This document shows positions 1 through 17,481 of a stretch of 64,000 bases of DNA, one piece after another; position 1 is the first letter of the stretch, and each line of letters opens with the position of its first letter. The translations under genes were made by a program, and so were the position numbers. The stretch covers positions 1,253,217-1,317,216 of the forward strand of contig NC_088646.1 in NCBI RefSeq assembly GCF_964019385.1, given 5' to 3'. A model generated the notes under the pieces. The model saw nothing but the letters and a program-made list of their open reading frames with translations, was not told the origin of the DNA and ran no database searches. The DNA comes from Sycon ciliatum (Eukaryota; Porifera; Calcarea; Leucosolenida; Sycettidae).

Positions 1-264
1 TAAACGGTGCTGCTTGGATGGTGTTTGCGGATGCGGGTTTACTCTTTGTTTTGGTATTCCCTAGTTGACTTGATTTTTTCTACATGTAATTTGATTTTCC
101 TATTTATTTGATTTGATTTTCCTATCTACAAAATGTACTTAACTGGATTTGTCACCATTGCCTTCTTTGCTTGCGTTTTTCGAATTCTTCATTCCGAGTC
201 CGACGCCCAGTTTGTTATCAAATGAGAGAGCTTGGAAGCTCAGGGCCCTACGCTATGCTTTTTT

Positions 265-835
265 GCCTTGATGACCTAGACAAAAAAAGCATACGGATGT
301 TATAAATTCATATAAATTTTTCCTTTTTTTAAAGACATAACCTGGGATTCGAACCCGCACTATCGCCGTCCATGCATCCCCCGATACACTTCGCATACAA
401 ACTAATTCTTCCAAGTTGCTTCACGTTATGATCTTGCATTTGAAAGCCCTATTTGAATATGCATTGTGGCCAGCCGTCTTTGATAGCACGGTACGGGACA
501 GGTACGGGACAGGTACGGTCGAGGGTAATACGACACCGTCTACCGCCTTGATGACCTAGGCAAAAAAGCATAGAGATGTTATAAATTTTTCAATTCTCCT
601 ATTTTTTTTAGCATAACCTGGGATTAGAACCCGCACTATCGCCCTACATGCATTCCCCCATACACTTCGCATTCATACTCATTCTACCAAGTTGCTTCAC
701 GTTATGATCTTGCGTTTGAAAGCCCGATTTGAATATTGCGGCCAGCTGTATGTGGCCAGCTGTGTTTGATGGTACGGTACGGTACGGGACAGATACGGGA
801 TAGCGCCAGGCGTGACACAAACACACAAACACCAA
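265..835 (-). repeat. two tandem copies of a tRNA-related SINE-like repeat
   Basis: Positions about 265-515 and 540-800 are diverged copies of one unit, each beginning gccttgatgacctag in plus sense. On the minus strand both hold a pol III B-box-like stretch (GGTTCGAATCC in the right-to-left reading of the first copy). The A box is poor. Both copies end near short ggtacgggac repeats. No gene is visible in 1-1209 apart from the gene A intron. Confidence 0.5.
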
Positions 836-1209
836 ATTAAAGCTGTGTGGACCCTGGCTAGCGCCAGACGTTACTAAAGTAACGTCTTCTGCATAGCTAC
901 GGGATTAAAGTCAAAGTTCTTAGTAATATAAGAGCAAAAGTTGCATGCATGTTGACCGAGACATTGCAACACAGATTCACAGCACAATCTCCCTTCTGTT
1001 TAAAAGGGTACTCAACCATTGGGCATTCGTGCACAAATAACAGTGGAATGTTCGACTGTGGTTTGAATCTGGGACTGTGCCAAAGGGTATTACTAAACTA
1101 TGGACAACATGGGACACACACACACCACAAAGGGACACACATACAACACAATGTCATGCACCCCCTCCCCCCCCCCCCCCTCACACCCATAATGCACCCT
1201 CAACCTTAC

Positions 1210-5382
<4,173 letters not shown>

Positions 5383-5966
5383 TGTTCAAACTCAAAATCT
5401 TCTCCTGGGATACAGCAGAGCTACCTGCACTCCCCTGGTTCAATGTCACAATGTAGTGTAAGTTGTAGGCAATGCAAACCCAGTGCTGTCCTGATATTCA
5501 TGCAGGTCACAGTGTTGATTGATTGAAGGAGAAGTATCGCATACAGGCGGAGTGTGTCAAAGGTTTGGGGCTGGACCGGTCTCAATCTTCCACACATCAC
5601 CACTGTAGCGTTTATACAGAGAAATAATGAGCTCGCAGCAGTGTGTGTAAGTCGGAGAAAGAGAGCACCGGTGCTCAGTCATGTGGAGTAGCAGCAATGT
5701 GACGATCACCTGACAGCATCTGACGACCAATTTCAGTTGACACCTGCAGTCATCTCGGTGACAGAATATGACATACGGCTTGACATCTAGCTTGGTTTAC
5801 TTTGTAGCTAATCATACATGTACTTCACAGCCATACAGTATCCCATTCATGAGAAGACGTTTCTCATACTGCACTTATAGCCCATGGTGACGATTACAGT
5901 GGCATGCACTGCTACATAAGGAGAGAAAACGAATCCTTAAGCGAGTTCACTGGTGTTCAGGTGTGC

Positions 5967-6037
<71 letters not shown>

Positions 6038-7139
6038 GAGAGGAGAGGAGAGGAGAGGAGAGGAGAGGGAGGGAGAGAGAGAGAGAAGAGAAGAGGAGAG
6101 GAGAAAAGGACAGCCGGGATAGACAGAGAGACGTGTGTGTGTGGGGGGGGGGGGAGGCCAGTGAATGGTTTCAACTAAAGTCACGGCTGAACTGGAAGTG
6201 CACGGCAGCACACACTGCAACAGATACATAACTGACACACCACCTGCATGCATGGCTTACAGCTACTTTTGTTTTAAAGCAACATAAAAGTAGCGGTCCA
6301 TAGGGTATGCAGCATGGTGATGTCACGTGCACTGCGGTTGCACCAATATGTACAGGTGGGAGTATATGCATGTGCTGGATGTTACTATGACAGCCATGCA
6401 TGATATCTCCCATCTAGATTACAATGAAGTTGAATGGACAGATCAGTTACCCCGAGTAACCTATGGTAGCAGACACAAGTCACTGTACAATACGCAGACA
6501 GTGCGGGTAGTATGGATATGTGTACCTATGTCATACAGGTAAAGTACATGAGGTGTCAACTACCAACAGAGCACCTTGTCCTTTCAACCCCTTCCATAGC
6601 CCTCAAACCAGTGAATAGCAGGATCTAGTCACGTACTGCGATGGTTCATGTTTGTCTATAGTCACACGATCCAACAGCTCATTTAGAGGATACTGAGACA
6701 TGTGAAATTTGTGAGCCTTACTACACAAGAACAAGGACAAAATCACGAATGTTGCTGCTACGTCAAGTCTCCTGCCAAAAGCAATCATCAGCAAGAGGTT
6801 CCCTATTATTGTGGGAAATGCACTGCCACCATTGGCATTGAGAACTGTGACTCTGCACAGATAAGGAACTACGAGTTTAATCATAGTAAATAGTTTCAAG
6901 AATGTAGCAATCTCGAAATTTGCCATAGTCCCATGGGCACTTTTTAGTCACTGGATTGAGTGCCTTGTAGCATCTACATGGCACATGTTTTGACCAGTAT
7001 GATTCTCTATTGGAGATCAGTGACCTTGCAAGCACAGAACACAGGCACTGCACATCTACATGTACTGTTCACCTGATCCGCTTGTAACTGTTACTGGCGG
7101 CCACCTGACCAGCACACACTGCGTGACTGTATAAAATAC
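5383..7139. other. gap between gene A start and gene B stop
   Basis: 1.76 kb holding the gene A upstream region and the gene B 3' region. A long (GA)n tract changing to (AGGAG)n lies at 5964-6112, followed by a G run near 6143. A hydrophobic 107-codon ORF at 6926-6603 has no recognisable domain. I saw no convincing gene or AATAAA signal for gene B. Confidence 0.6.
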
Positions 7140-8105
7140 CTAGGGGCACTTTTCCACATTGCCTGAAGAGGACGCATACCACTTGCTAATCTGGGCCGTG
7201 GACGCGTCGGCAAATTCCTTGCATTTGCAGTAGGTGTTGTTAGTGAAGCTGGAGAATGCTGGATAGCAAGGATATTCACTGAATATGGTCAGAAGTTCTG
7301 GGTAATGCGTGGACCAGGGTGGCTTGTCGTAGTGCACCGACTCCATTTCTGCCAGAAAGGAACCATTCTGTGCATAGGCCAAACAAGAACAATGCTCCAT
7401 GGGCAGCACAACATACCACAGCACATAATTATTACAGTCGTCCCTCTCTAATCCGGCACTTGTTTATCCAGCACCCTTGCAAACCAGCACACTTTCTGGC
7501 AAAACGGATTTGTTCAGTTCATTTTCTACGCTTTAATCCGGCACTTGAATTCCGCCTCCAGCAGTGATTGTCTACAACAAATCACTCAAACTGTACACAA
7601 TTCGATTTTCTAATCCAGCAGTTGTACATCGCAGACTGTCAGGGACCATTGTAACATACACAACACATGCAACATACACTTGGGAATATCCCATGCCAGG
7701 ACATAGGATATTCCTAAGTGTATGTTATAGACATGCATTCCACAAAGTACTTGGTTTGACACAGAAAATCCCTACGTTTTGACGTACAACACAAACATGC
7801 ATGATAACATGTGGGCCGGGTTGGAGGGCAGGATTTGATAATCCAGCACCCTTTTTTATCCAGCAGAAAATGCCGTTGCAAAAGGTGCCGGATTAGAGAG
7901 GGACGACTGTACTTAACAGGCCATCCATGCCACGTTGTACTGGTGCATATCAACCATTGCACATGAAACGACAGTATGCAGTGTGATTCGAAAAATTCAT
8001 TCCACATGCACGAACACCAAGCACATGAACGCACACCAAACACAGACACACACACACACACACCTACATATTCAGTTGTGCACACACACACACGCACACA
8101 CACAC

Positions 8106-8159
<54 letters not shown>

Positions 8160-11100
8160 CCACATGATAATGCCACGAGCACGTACCTTTTGACAGTATG
8201 CACTCATCCAGCTGAGACCGCGCGCATCCAAGTGTACAGCCGTGTCACAGTTCTCGTAGTAGTTATCATGAACAAGGTTGCGACGTCCACCGCCAATGAA
8301 CGTCCCCTTCTGGCAGTCAATGAAAGTGTTGTTATAGATATGAAACCCACTCATCTGCACAGACAGGTAGTCCATACACACTGTAGTGGTGTCAGTTTAC
8401 AGAGTGTAATGTATTGCCTTCAAGTACTAATGCTCTGGTGTTGCATTGCGTTACCTTAGTTATACATTGGCACCACACGTTATCATATACCACTCATATC
8501 ATGTCACACCTATATCATGTCACACCTATATCATGTCACACCTATATCATGTCACACCTATACGATTGGTATAATAGACTAGCAGAGCTACAGGGAGAAC
8601 TCTCTCTCAGCCTGCACACCTAACTGTTGGTCACCACATTGGCGCAGTGAACAGGATTGTGGCCAGGCAGGATGGCAGCAGTCAAGGGTCGACCACCACG
8701 CGAATTTGTTGTGGACCCCTCTGCCAATATCGCAGCCGATTTCGACCTATGGCTAGAGGACTTCGAAGACTATCTCGATATCGCTAAGGTCGCAGGCGCA
8801 GGGGAAAAGAAGAAACTGCTTCTAAACCTGGCAGGCCTATCTCTTCGCCGCATTGTGAAGGGTCTCCAGGTCGCAGAACCCTCTGGTGACCAGGACGCGT
8901 ACCAAGTCTTGAAGGCCGCAATCCAATCATACTTTCGCCCGTCGGTAAATGCAACTGCGGAGCGTCACAGATTCAGGAAACTCAGGCAGCAGTCTGATGA
9001 GTCCGTCACCTCTTTCATGGGACGGCTCTGAGAAAAGGCGGCACTTTGCGAGTTTGACTCGACTGCAGTGGACTCGGTTGTGAATGGCCAGCTTCGGGAC
9101 CAGTTCATAGCCGGACTGCAGTGCCAGGAGGCACGCAAGCAGCTTCTAATGGAGTCAAGACTAACGCTAGCTGATGCTATCGCGAAAGCTGTCGCATTAG
9201 AAGCCTCAAAGGTTGACAATAGGCTGTTCAGTGAGGAAGCAGGAAGGACACTGGACATGCCTTCGGGAAGTGTCGCAGCCGTAGCACCGGATACGGCTGC
9301 GGTGAATATGGTGAAACACCGTCAGCACGGCAGATGCAAGGCTCACACGTGCAAGTACTGTGGCGGAACCCATCCACCAGACAAGGACAATTGCCCGGCT
9401 GCGCGAGTTCGCTGCAGACACTGCTCAAAGGTCGGGCACTTTGAAGTTGTCTGCCTGTCCAAGAGCAAGGAAGTTAGAGCCCAGACTATTGGCGAGGAGG
9501 ATGAAGCCAATGAAATTTGCGAGTCTGTGTATACCATGCACACTGATCAGAAACACTGGTTCACAGCAGCTCTGCAGGTGGATGGAAAATCATGTGAAGG
9601 CCTGCTCGATACTGGTGCAACGAGAACAATTTTGACATCGGACATAGTGCAGCCTACTCGTCGCAGTGACCGAACTCTCCGTGCCTACAACGGGGGAGTT
9701 GTCAGCACACTGGGGATGGCAGACGTTACCCTATCATCTGCCAGTCGTAGCTGCACTGTGGCCTGTTTCATTGTACCAAAGGGCTCCCACCGAGTGCTAT
9801 TTGGCCAGGACGTGATCAAGGAACTCGAGCTACTAGTGCCAACCCACCTGGTGGAGTCTGGAAATGTGGTCAGCGTTGCACCAGTCAGCATTACCGTCAA
9901 GCCAGATGCAGTGCCTGTCGCTCTGCCAGCTCGGCGTCCCCCTTTCAGCATCAAGGACGAGATAGAGACAGAACTTCAGCGGTTAGTCGATGCTGACATC
10001 ATCGAGCCCGTGAAAGAGGCTGCGGCATGGGTTTCCCCAATCGTGCCAGTTCGCAAACCCAGTGGCAAACTGTGTTTGTGTATCGACTACAGGCAGCTGA
10101 ATAAGAATGTTGTCCGAGAGCGACATGTCCTGCCAACCCTGGATGAGATAACAGCGCAGCTTGACGGAGCGCAGGTGTTCTCAGTCCTCGATGCAGAGTC
10201 GGGATTTCACCTAATTGAGCTTGACCAGGAGTCGCGTCCACTGACGACTTTCGCGGCCCATTGTGGGCTTTATCGCTTCAAGCGTCTGCCATTTGGTATT
10301 GCCAGCGCACCAGAAATGTTCCAGCGCGTGGTCTCGGATATTTTGGCAGGGCTCCCAGGAGTGATTGTCTACATTGACGACATTCTTGTGATTGGAAGCA
10401 GCCAGGAAGAGCATGACAGGCGTCTCGCAGCAGTCCGGCAGCGCCTGGAAGCAGCAAATCTCCGGCTCAATGCAGACAAATGCCAGTTGAGCAAGTCCAG
10501 CGTCAAGTACATTGGCCACTGGCTGTCGGGCACCGGTGTGGCTCCCGACGGTGACAAGCTGCAGGCCATTGCAGACATGGCTATGCCTAAGTCGCTTCAG
10601 GATGTGCAACGTTTCCTCGGAATGGTAACCTACCTCGGAAGATTCATTCCAGATATGTCGTCCATCTCCGAGCCGGTGAGACGGTTGGCAAAGCGTGTGC
10701 CCTTCATTGTGGATAGCGAATTCTGCAACGCGTTCAGCGACGCTAAGACGCAGCTGGTGCAGGCACTGGACCACCTGGCCTACTTTCGTTTGGACCCAAA
10801 CGTTCCAACGGCCATAAGCTGTGATGCATCGCCTTGTGGCCTGGGAGCAATTCTATGGCAGCAGAATTCTAGTGGTCAATGGCTACCAGTGACATGTGCC
10901 AGCCGCACTCTCACAGAGGTAGAAACTCGATATTCGCAGATGGAGAGAGAGATGCTGGGAGTCGTGTTTGCGCTGCAACGCTTCCGGCAGTACGTGCTCG
11001 GGCGACACGTCGAGGTGCATACTGACCACCAACCCCTGATATCCATAGTGCAGAAGCCGTTTGATGATGTACCTCCCCGGCTACAGCGTTGGCTGGTGTC

Positions 11101-14100
11101 TCTCATGCCCTACACCTACAAGTTGGTGCACGTACCAGGAAAACAGCTCTTGTGCGTGGATGCTTTATCCAGGGCTCCACTACCCGGCCACGCCCCTTCG
11201 ACTGCTGAGACAAAGTCTATGGCCGAGTTTGTTGGCATGGTGCTAGAGGCCTGTCCAGTAGACCTGGAGCAGGTTGCACAGGCCACGCAGGACGACTCTA
11301 TTCTACATAGTATTCTGCAACGAGTGCTGACGTCCAGATGGGAGGCTGTGAGTGCAAGTGAAGAGGCATACTTCATCGTACGCGATCAGCTCTCAGCCTC
11401 AGAAGGTGTCGTGCTTTTCAACGCAAGAGTGGTCATCCCGGAAGCGCTTCGCACTGCAGTTATGGCGTTGGCACATGAGGGGCACCCAGGTCGAGCTGCA
11501 TTCCTGGAATCTCTCCGACGTCGAGTTTGGTGGCCCGGTGTCACAAAAGATGCCACATTGTACGCCGAGCGCTGCTCGGAGTGCTATAGGAAACATAGCA
11601 ACTCGCATCAGGAGCTTCTCCCTTCTGAGATTGAAGGTGTATGGGAGAAGCTCGCAGTAGACCTGGTGAATGTGGAAGGACATCAACTGCTTTCCATCAT
11701 TGACTATGGCTCGCGCTACCCGGAGGTGATCCTACAGCAAAGCACGTCAACCACCAGCATTGTGAGTGCATTAATGGAGACGTTCGCAAGGTTCGGCTTG
11801 CCAGCACAACTGGTCTCGGACAATGGTCCCCAGTTTGCTGGCAGAGAGATGGCAACGTTCCTCCAACGCCTAGGGATCCGTCACGTTAAATCGAGCCCAC
11901 GCTACGCTCGGTCTAATGGCATGGTTGAGCATTTTCATCGCTTACTGAAGGAGCGGATGGCAGGGCTTAAACCACATTTACCGTTCAGCCGACGCCTGCA
12001 GCAAGTATTGTTCGACGTCCGTAACAGCAACAACCGAATGATTGGGATGGCGCCAAATGAGGCGCTGTTCAGTAGATTGGTTCGCACGAGGCTCCCCGCG
12101 TCAATTACTCCGACGATTGTCAATCCGTCCCACCAAATCCAAGCCAAGGCAGACATGGCCACGCAGCATGACGCTCGCCGAGGAGTGCGAGCGCTTCCTT
12201 CAATGAAGCCGGGCACTCAAGTTATAGTGCAGGATGGTTACTGCAACCCAAGACAAACTTGGAAAGTCGTCGAGCAGTACGGACGACAGGTTGGAATCAC
12301 GGATGGACGCAGAATACTCTTGCGGAATCGTGTTCACTTACGTGAAGTGGTCCGGCCGGGATGCCAGGTGCAGCCAGAGGTAACACTGCAGGAGCGACAT
12401 CTGCGGCAGCCGAGCATTCCTCACCCAGATCGGCCACCTGCAAGTATGCCACAGACGAGACGACAGGAGGAGCCTAAGTCAACTGGACACCCTGTGCAGC
12501 CCGGTCCTGTTCATTCAGAAGCAGGTCCGACCGGAGTCGCCAGTGGAAGTACACCAGCCCCAGATGCATTACCAGCGCGACCGGATGACCCTCCGGAGAG
12601 TCAGCGTGCCAACCTGGGAAGCCGAGTGGCTGGAGGGCCTGCCGGTGGCGGGGCTGTATTCCGTGAAGGCATCGTGACCCGTGCAGGAAGGAGCGTTCAG
12701 TTATCACAGAAAGCAAAGGATGCTATGGGACTGGTGTGAGGAGATAGCACTAGGGTTCAGAGCTAGTCTTGAGTTGCATTGGCTCAATCCTTGAACACAA
12801 CATCTGATCGACGTTGCGCTGTACGCTGCAGTTTGTACTCAAAATTGCGTTCTTTTTAAAAAAGGGGGTAATGTAGTGGTGTTAGTTTACAGAGTGTAAT
12901 GTATTGCCTTCAAGTACTAATGCTCTGGTGTTGCATTGCGTTACCTTAGTTATACATTGGCACCACACGTTATCATATACCACTCATATCATGTCACACC
13001 TATATCATGTCACACCTATACGATTGGTATAATAGACTAGCAGAGCTACAGGGAGATCTCTCTCTCAGCCTGCACACCTAACTGTTGGTCACCATACACA
13101 CCATGGAGAGATATGAAACCCACTCATCTGCACAGACAGGTAGTCCATACACACCATGGAGAGGAACAGCAAGGTTCAGACATACAGTATTTTCCCAAGT
13201 ATGAGCCGCACTCAGATATTTTGGCACGAAACAGAGACATCTAATCCACTAATACCACCAGTTACTTTACAATCAGCTCATGTGATAACATTGCACGACA
13301 CTGACCAACGGTACTGACGTTCTACACCTAACTGGCAATCAGCTCTAGCACATCTTGGATGCGCACTCCAACAGCCTTCCAGCTTGGAAGGTTCTAAGTT
13401 GTAGAAATAACATGAGGAGGGGAAGGTGAGCGCAACCAAGACATGTGGTAGTGTCCATAAATTGGTGACGTCCGATCTTACCTGGTCATCCAGATAAATA
13501 GCCTGCACCGACGGTGCACCAAGAACGGTGTGCTCCGTTGTTCGTATGTGAGAGAAGATATTGTTATGCATCACGTTGCCACGACGAATCCAACTGGGCC
13601 CGTGTAGAAAGCACCGGTGTCAGTCGACTCAAAGCACATGTTGGAAATGTTATTGTAAGCAAATAGACAATCATTGCCTGTAGAAACACACACAACACAC
13701 AAATAAATAATGAAATAATCATTATACCAGCGGAGTAGACATGGGTGCAGGATGGCCCAGTCCAAGGCAAGCATGAAAGTAACAACAGAAACACAGTTCT
13801 GAAGCAGACATGGAGAGTCGTTGGGAAGTCAAGCTGGCCTTGTAGCCAAGAGCACTCACTGTTGGTCCATTTTTACAGCGTGTACGTTAACTACAGTACA
13901 TGTACGCGCTAACAGCAGTAACGGCGCTGGCCCCGGTCATCCCATCCGATTTCAATGTCTACGGCAGGAGCATGTAGAGGGGCAACACTCAATCTCAATT
14001 CCCTATCGAGGCAAGAACAGCTCTACTGTACCTATACCCTTACCCAGCAATACTTGGTAAGCATCATTAGCAATACACCGTACATAGAAAACCAGTACTA

Positions 14101-15873
14101 GCATCTAAATACAATACCACTAACATACATGCTCCGAATATGGCAGTGTGTGGACCTCCATATATGGTATTGTGTAGGTAGTCATTGCCGACACCACCGA
14201 ATGCAACACCGGGATTGTAGGTTCTCTTCCAGCGAGCAAAGTCATACACGCTACAGTGCTGTATTGTGGAGTTTGCACGTGTTAGTGAGTGCTGGAGAGA
14301 GAGAAAGAGAGAAATATGCATTAGCACACAGGTAGACGTGTTGTCCAGTGCGTTGAAAACACAAAACAAGATCCGAGTCTAGTCTCTGGTTGGAGTGTCC
14401 TGCAGAATGACATCATGCATGTCTCTTGCATTTGCCATTTGACCGGATTTGGCTATGGTTGCCACAGATTTCAAAATGGGAATACACTCATATCTCTCTT
14501 ATCTGGACCTCAAAGTTACGGGCACTCGGTCTACCAGGCACCTTGTGGGTGAACTTTAGTGGAAATATTACTACTCTTTCGCCACTTGTTCGTGGACATA
14601 GTGACGTCACGCCAGATCTCTGGAACATCCTCGTCAAAATGTACGTGATGCCGAGTTACTGACATTTCCGAGTTCTGGACATTGCCCGGTCCAGGACTGC
14701 CCGGACAAGAGAGATACATGTATGAATGTACCATCATCACAGTGGACAGTTGCTAGCCGAGTGTCCTACACGCCAACCGTCATCTCCTCCGTGACATATC
14801 ACTAGCTACAGAGTGTGGACACGACGGGGACTGATTTCTAGTGCAGGCTGATGCCCTGGGGTCTTCTGTGGGATAGGTATAGAGACATCCATGCACAGTG
14901 CAGTGTATAGACTATACGCAGCATGCAATTCTGTGAACCTAGGGCACAATTCAGCCAAAAAAATGTTTCACGGTTCGCGTGAGACTCGGCTGGAAGCCAG
15001 GCTTTCCGCATCCGTAGGAACGCCACCACCCTTCAAGGATCAAGGCGCAGATGCAGCTCCTAAAGCGGTGGGAGCAGCCAAACTAAGGTATTAATCACCT
15101 TATCACCATGAATATACAGGTAGCTCCTCCCAGCTTACTGTCATGAAGAACTGGGTTCTAACAAACAGGAACAGCATAGTCCGCTCCAGTTTTGATATTC
15201 ATGTGTGTACCTGGCCCGTCGCACCGACTTTGGAGGTGGGCGGCCATGGAAGGGGGGTCCGGAGGTCCGCCCGCGGGAAAAATTCAAAAAATTGAAGCTA
15301 ATTGCAAGCATATCCGGGCATTTGGTGCCATTTCAGCGTAACTAAAATGAAAGATTTTTTGATCCTGCAACAAACTTTGAAGATGCTACGATCGGGGACA
15401 AACATAACCCTCCGGTCCCTCCCCCGGGAAAAATGACAAAAATTGAAGCCAATTGCAAGCATTTCCAGGCATTTGGGGCCATTTCAGTGTAACTGCAATG
15501 AAAGGCTGTTTTGCACGATCGGGACAAGAATTTGCCACGTTTGCAATGAGCTGCGCGTGATCATCGATCTTTGTTGCAGTGTGCTCAAAAAAAAAAAAAA
15601 AAAAAACCCAAAAAAGTGGGCCGCCTCTGCCGCCCCAGCCGCCCCGGCTGTGACGGCCTTGTGTATTGTACATAGGGTGGTACATGTACACTTACCAGGT
15701 CCCCTCCTTCCAGGGACAGTCCCGCACATCCAATACCGTGAGCAGTTATGTTGTGTATCAGAGTCTGTACTGCACCACCAGCTCTCAACGCTCTTCCACC
15801 ATGACCTACGATTGCGCTGTTAGAGAATGTTACATTCATCGCTGTAACCAGAGACAAGAAAGAAAAGTCGGAT

Positions 15874-15907
<34 letters not shown>

Positions 15908-16947
15908 TTAGATAGATGGATAGATAAAATAGATAGAAACAAAATTAATATGAAACAATGTCTTCCTCACGAAGTAACCATGCCACCATCAGTTAACAGA
16001 GAACGGTCCAAAATGCGATTGGACCTCAAAAGCAGTACCTACCCAGAGCGTGCCCGGGACAGAAAACAATCATTGACTTCCCATCGAAGATGATCTTAGT
16101 ACCAGCAAGCTAGGAATGAATGCAGTGCTAAGACCACAGCATGCACCACAGCATGCACACGCATGTAAACACGTATACTTACTGCTATCACTCTCCACAG
16201 CCACTGATCTACTGTGCATCACGTTGAGGTTGTCCAGTGTCAGGAAGGACACATTCTTTAGCGATACTACTGTGGGCTGCATTGAAACTGTCAGCTGCAC
16301 ATGAAACACCCACACCCACACACACACCAATACCCACACACCCATACCCACACACCCATACCCACACACCCATACCCACACACCCATACCCACACACCCA
16401 TACCCACACACACACACACACACCTCAGACCTGCCCATCGCCGAAGCGATGACAGCGAACAGCTATGTTAGACATAGCAACTTGTGCTGGGATTACACCA
16501 TTCAACAGCTTGCAAGGCTGATGAATTGACCGCCACTATTTTTAGCCTGGTATCCACCACACAGCTGATTGAAGTGACTTTTTCTGGCCAGTGAATCCCT
16601 ATTTTTCATTTTTCCATTTTTTTCTTTTTTTTTCTTTTTTCTTTTTTTTTCTACACACACACACCACACCACATACTCCGGCATACACTGGCTGTTGGTA
16701 ACCACCCAGGAGAATGAAAAAAAAGTCAGGAAGAGACCGAGAAAGAGAAGAAAGACGTGTGCGACAATAATCGTCGGGAATTGAACCCGCAACCTCTCGA
16801 TTGGAAATCGACTGCACATACCACTGCACCATATGGGACACACACACACACACACACACCTGTCCTGTCCTGTCCTGTAGAGCCACTGCCACAGGGGTCA
16901 CGTGGGCCCCGGAGGGGCATCAGAGAGGAAGATGGAGCACGCAGCCT

Positions 16948-16992
<45 letters not shown>

Positions 16993-17412
16993 CAGACCTC
17001 AGACCTCAGACATGCCCATCGCGGGAGCGATGATAGCGAACAGCTATGTTTTAGACATAGCAACTTGTGCTGGGATTACACCATTCAACAGCTTGCAAGG
17101 CTGATGAATTGACCGCCACTATTTTTAGCCTGGTATCCACCACACAGCTGTTTGAAGTGACTTTTTCTGGCCAGCGAATCCCTATTTTTCATTTTTCCAT
17201 TTTTTTTCTTTTTTTCTTTTTTTTTCTTTTTCTACACACACACCACACCACATACTCCGGCATACACTGGCTGTTGGTAACCACCCAGGAGAATGAAAGA
17301 AAAGTCAGGAAGAGTCTGAGAAAGAGAAGAAAGACGTGTGTGACCATAATCGTCGGGAATCGAACCCGCAACCTATCGATTGGAAATCGCTGCACATACC
17401 ACTGCACCATAT

Positions 17413-17481
<69 letters not shown>

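Larger units (their letters stand above)
8382..13094 (+). mobile_element. Ty3/gypsy LTR retrotransposon, young, nearly whole
   Basis: A fossil or recently active element inside an intron of gene B, antisense to that gene. Parts in order: 5' LTR 8382-8636; a primer-site region with TGGCGCAGTGAACAGG just inside it; gag region from about 8672; CCHC knuckles near 9330-9460; aspartic protease (LLDTGATR) near 9600; reverse transcriptase (YIDDILV) near 10370; RNase H near 10800-11150; integrase with zinc-binding and DDE core about 11450-12100; polypurine tract ending at 12871; 3' LTR 12872-13094. The order protease-RT-RNase H-integrase is that of Ty3/gypsy. A 7-bp direct repeat (tacacac) flanks it. 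The two LTRs differ by about two substitutions plus a repeat-count change, so insertion was recent. It looks close to whole, with about one break. Confidence 0.95.

Noticed and set aside
6603-6926. 107-codon hydrophobic minus ORF as an extra gene B exon
   Set aside because: Gene B already ends with an in-frame stop at 7140 that closes the family domain; no phase-matched acceptor or homology was seen.
16750-17420. Possible tRNA genes
   Set aside because: B boxes are good, but acceptor and anticodon stems are weak, a SINE body and A-rich tail follow, and both copies come from one tandem duplication.
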